The notes below the pieces were generated by a model that made no database searches, was not told the origin of the DNA, and saw only the letters and a list, made by a program, of their open reading frames with translations. From Methylococcaceae bacterium (GTDB taxonomy: Bacteria > Pseudomonadota > Gammaproteobacteria > Methylococcales > Methylomonadaceae), in NCBI GenBank assembly GCA_030627205.1, contig DAOUSN010000012.1, forward strand, positions 1 to 54,568: a DNA stretch of 54,568 bases, read 5' to 3'. The stretch's first letter is position 1; the number at the start of each line of letters is the position of its first letter. A program made the position numbers and the translations under genes. Of this stretch, positions 54,173 through 54,568 are shown one piece after another.

Positions 54173-54568
54173 ATGGATATTGAGATATATCTAGCATGTT
54201 TATTTAAAGATTTATATCATCTTCGCTAGGGTATTTAAGAAAATTATAAACGTTTAAAACAATGGATTGAAATAGAGAATTTTTCAGGTAAATCTATTTT
54301 ATCAGTACAACAAGATTTTTACGCTAAAATTATCGCTTCAAATTTAGCGATGTTGATGACCATTGCCGCTAAAAAAAGTCGATAAAATAACCTATAAATT
54401 AGCGTTAAAATATCAAGTAAATTCAGCACAAGCGTTATCAAAAATGAAGCATCAACTAGTTATTTTAATTTTGGATGCTCACAAGGGAATTTTACAATTA
54501 ATTAGACGAATTATTGACTATATATCAGTAACTATAGAAGCCGTTAGGAAAGGGCGGTCAGCACCAAG
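54173..54568 (+). pseudogene. IS4-like transposase C-terminal remnant (dead, runs off the window)
   Basis: Translation gives DIEIYLACLFKDLYHLR, then a TAG where the family has Trp, GI, then a TAA where it has Glu, then ENYKRLKQWIEIENFSGKSI and the VQQDFYAKIIASNLAML helix. This is the end of a DDE (YREK/WGIEE) transposase of the IS4 type. Near 54380 a TAA ends the frame, and a neighbouring frame carries on with KITYKLALKYQVNSAQALSKM to GRSAP at the window edge. Two nonsense mutations plus one frameshift mean it is inactive. The upstream DDE core is missing here, and inverted repeats were not found. Confidence 0.7.

Noticed and set aside
1-54568. CRISPR arrays, tRNA or rRNA genes, phage structural genes
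   Set aside because: I saw no regularly spaced repeats, no tRNA T-loop or acceptor pairs, no rRNA-like stretch and no capsid, terminase or integrase-like protein.

Overview
The window is a 54.6 kb piece of an AT-rich bacterial chromosome, most likely from a gammaproteobacterium. This rests on gene types and order: Pseudomonas-like wbpV/wbpL/wbpM genes, ccmG-ccmH-ccmI, argD-argF, ParC, an acyl-CoA synthetase/GNAT (Pat-like) protein, SirB2 and AP2-type DNA-binding proteins. A free-living type I methanotroph or sulfur oxidiser would fit, but nothing here proves the genus. Coding density is high and most genes look intact. Decayed genes cluster at the left edge, at 38.0-38.7 kb, at 51.9 kb and at the right edge.

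Layout. 0-2.1 kb is a broken accessory patch: a YafQ-type toxin tail, a truncated CHAT-domain gene, a twice-disrupted PLD-like gene, and a TPR tail that may be the far end of the CHAT gene. 2.2-6.3 kb (minus) holds a wbpV-wbpL-wbpM-like set for the initiating sugar of a surface polysaccharide. 6.3-8.4 kb (minus) has a PP2C phosphatase and a Ter-module phosphoribosyltransferase (PRTase-TRSP). 8.6-11 kb (plus) has an inositol-phosphatase family gene and two cobalamin genes (cobM, cbiX). 11-20.5 kb contains AsmA, a 2-Cys peroxiredoxin, a probable structured RNA ahead of an AP2-domain gene, pgk, cobD, SirB2 and a NitT/TauT-type ABC transporter. 20.7-31 kb (plus) carries argD-argF, an SH3 envelope protein, ilvD, two accessory genes, ccmGHI, a membrane-anchored PP2C and a MOSC protein. 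31-38 kb has the Pat-like protein, parC, an archaeal-looking nucleotidyltransferase and a cyclase-FHA protein. 38-39.4 kb has an internally deleted AAA ATPase and a nuclease-like gene. 39.4-51 kb (plus) is a tightly packed O-antigen-type cluster: B12 radical SAM, VTT membrane protein, GT2, manC, wzm, wzt, two methyltransferases and two GT4 enzymes. 51-54.2 kb (minus) has a nucleoside phosphorylase-like gene and a metal-related set (DUF6488, HupE/UreJ, His-rich protein). The window ends in a dead IS4-like transposase.

How the genes work together. The WbpL-like transferase, with its nucleotide-sugar enzymes, could prime undecaprenyl phosphate. GDP-mannose from ManC could feed chain growth, Wzm/Wzt would export the chain, and the methyltransferases could cap it. 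The most striking gene is at 46886-48670. It fuses a DUF4214-like region, a segment of 9- and 13-residue repeats and a methyltransferase paralogous to the gene just upstream. This looks like an independently built version of the WbdD-type terminator with a molecular ruler. That reading is inference, but it can be tested.
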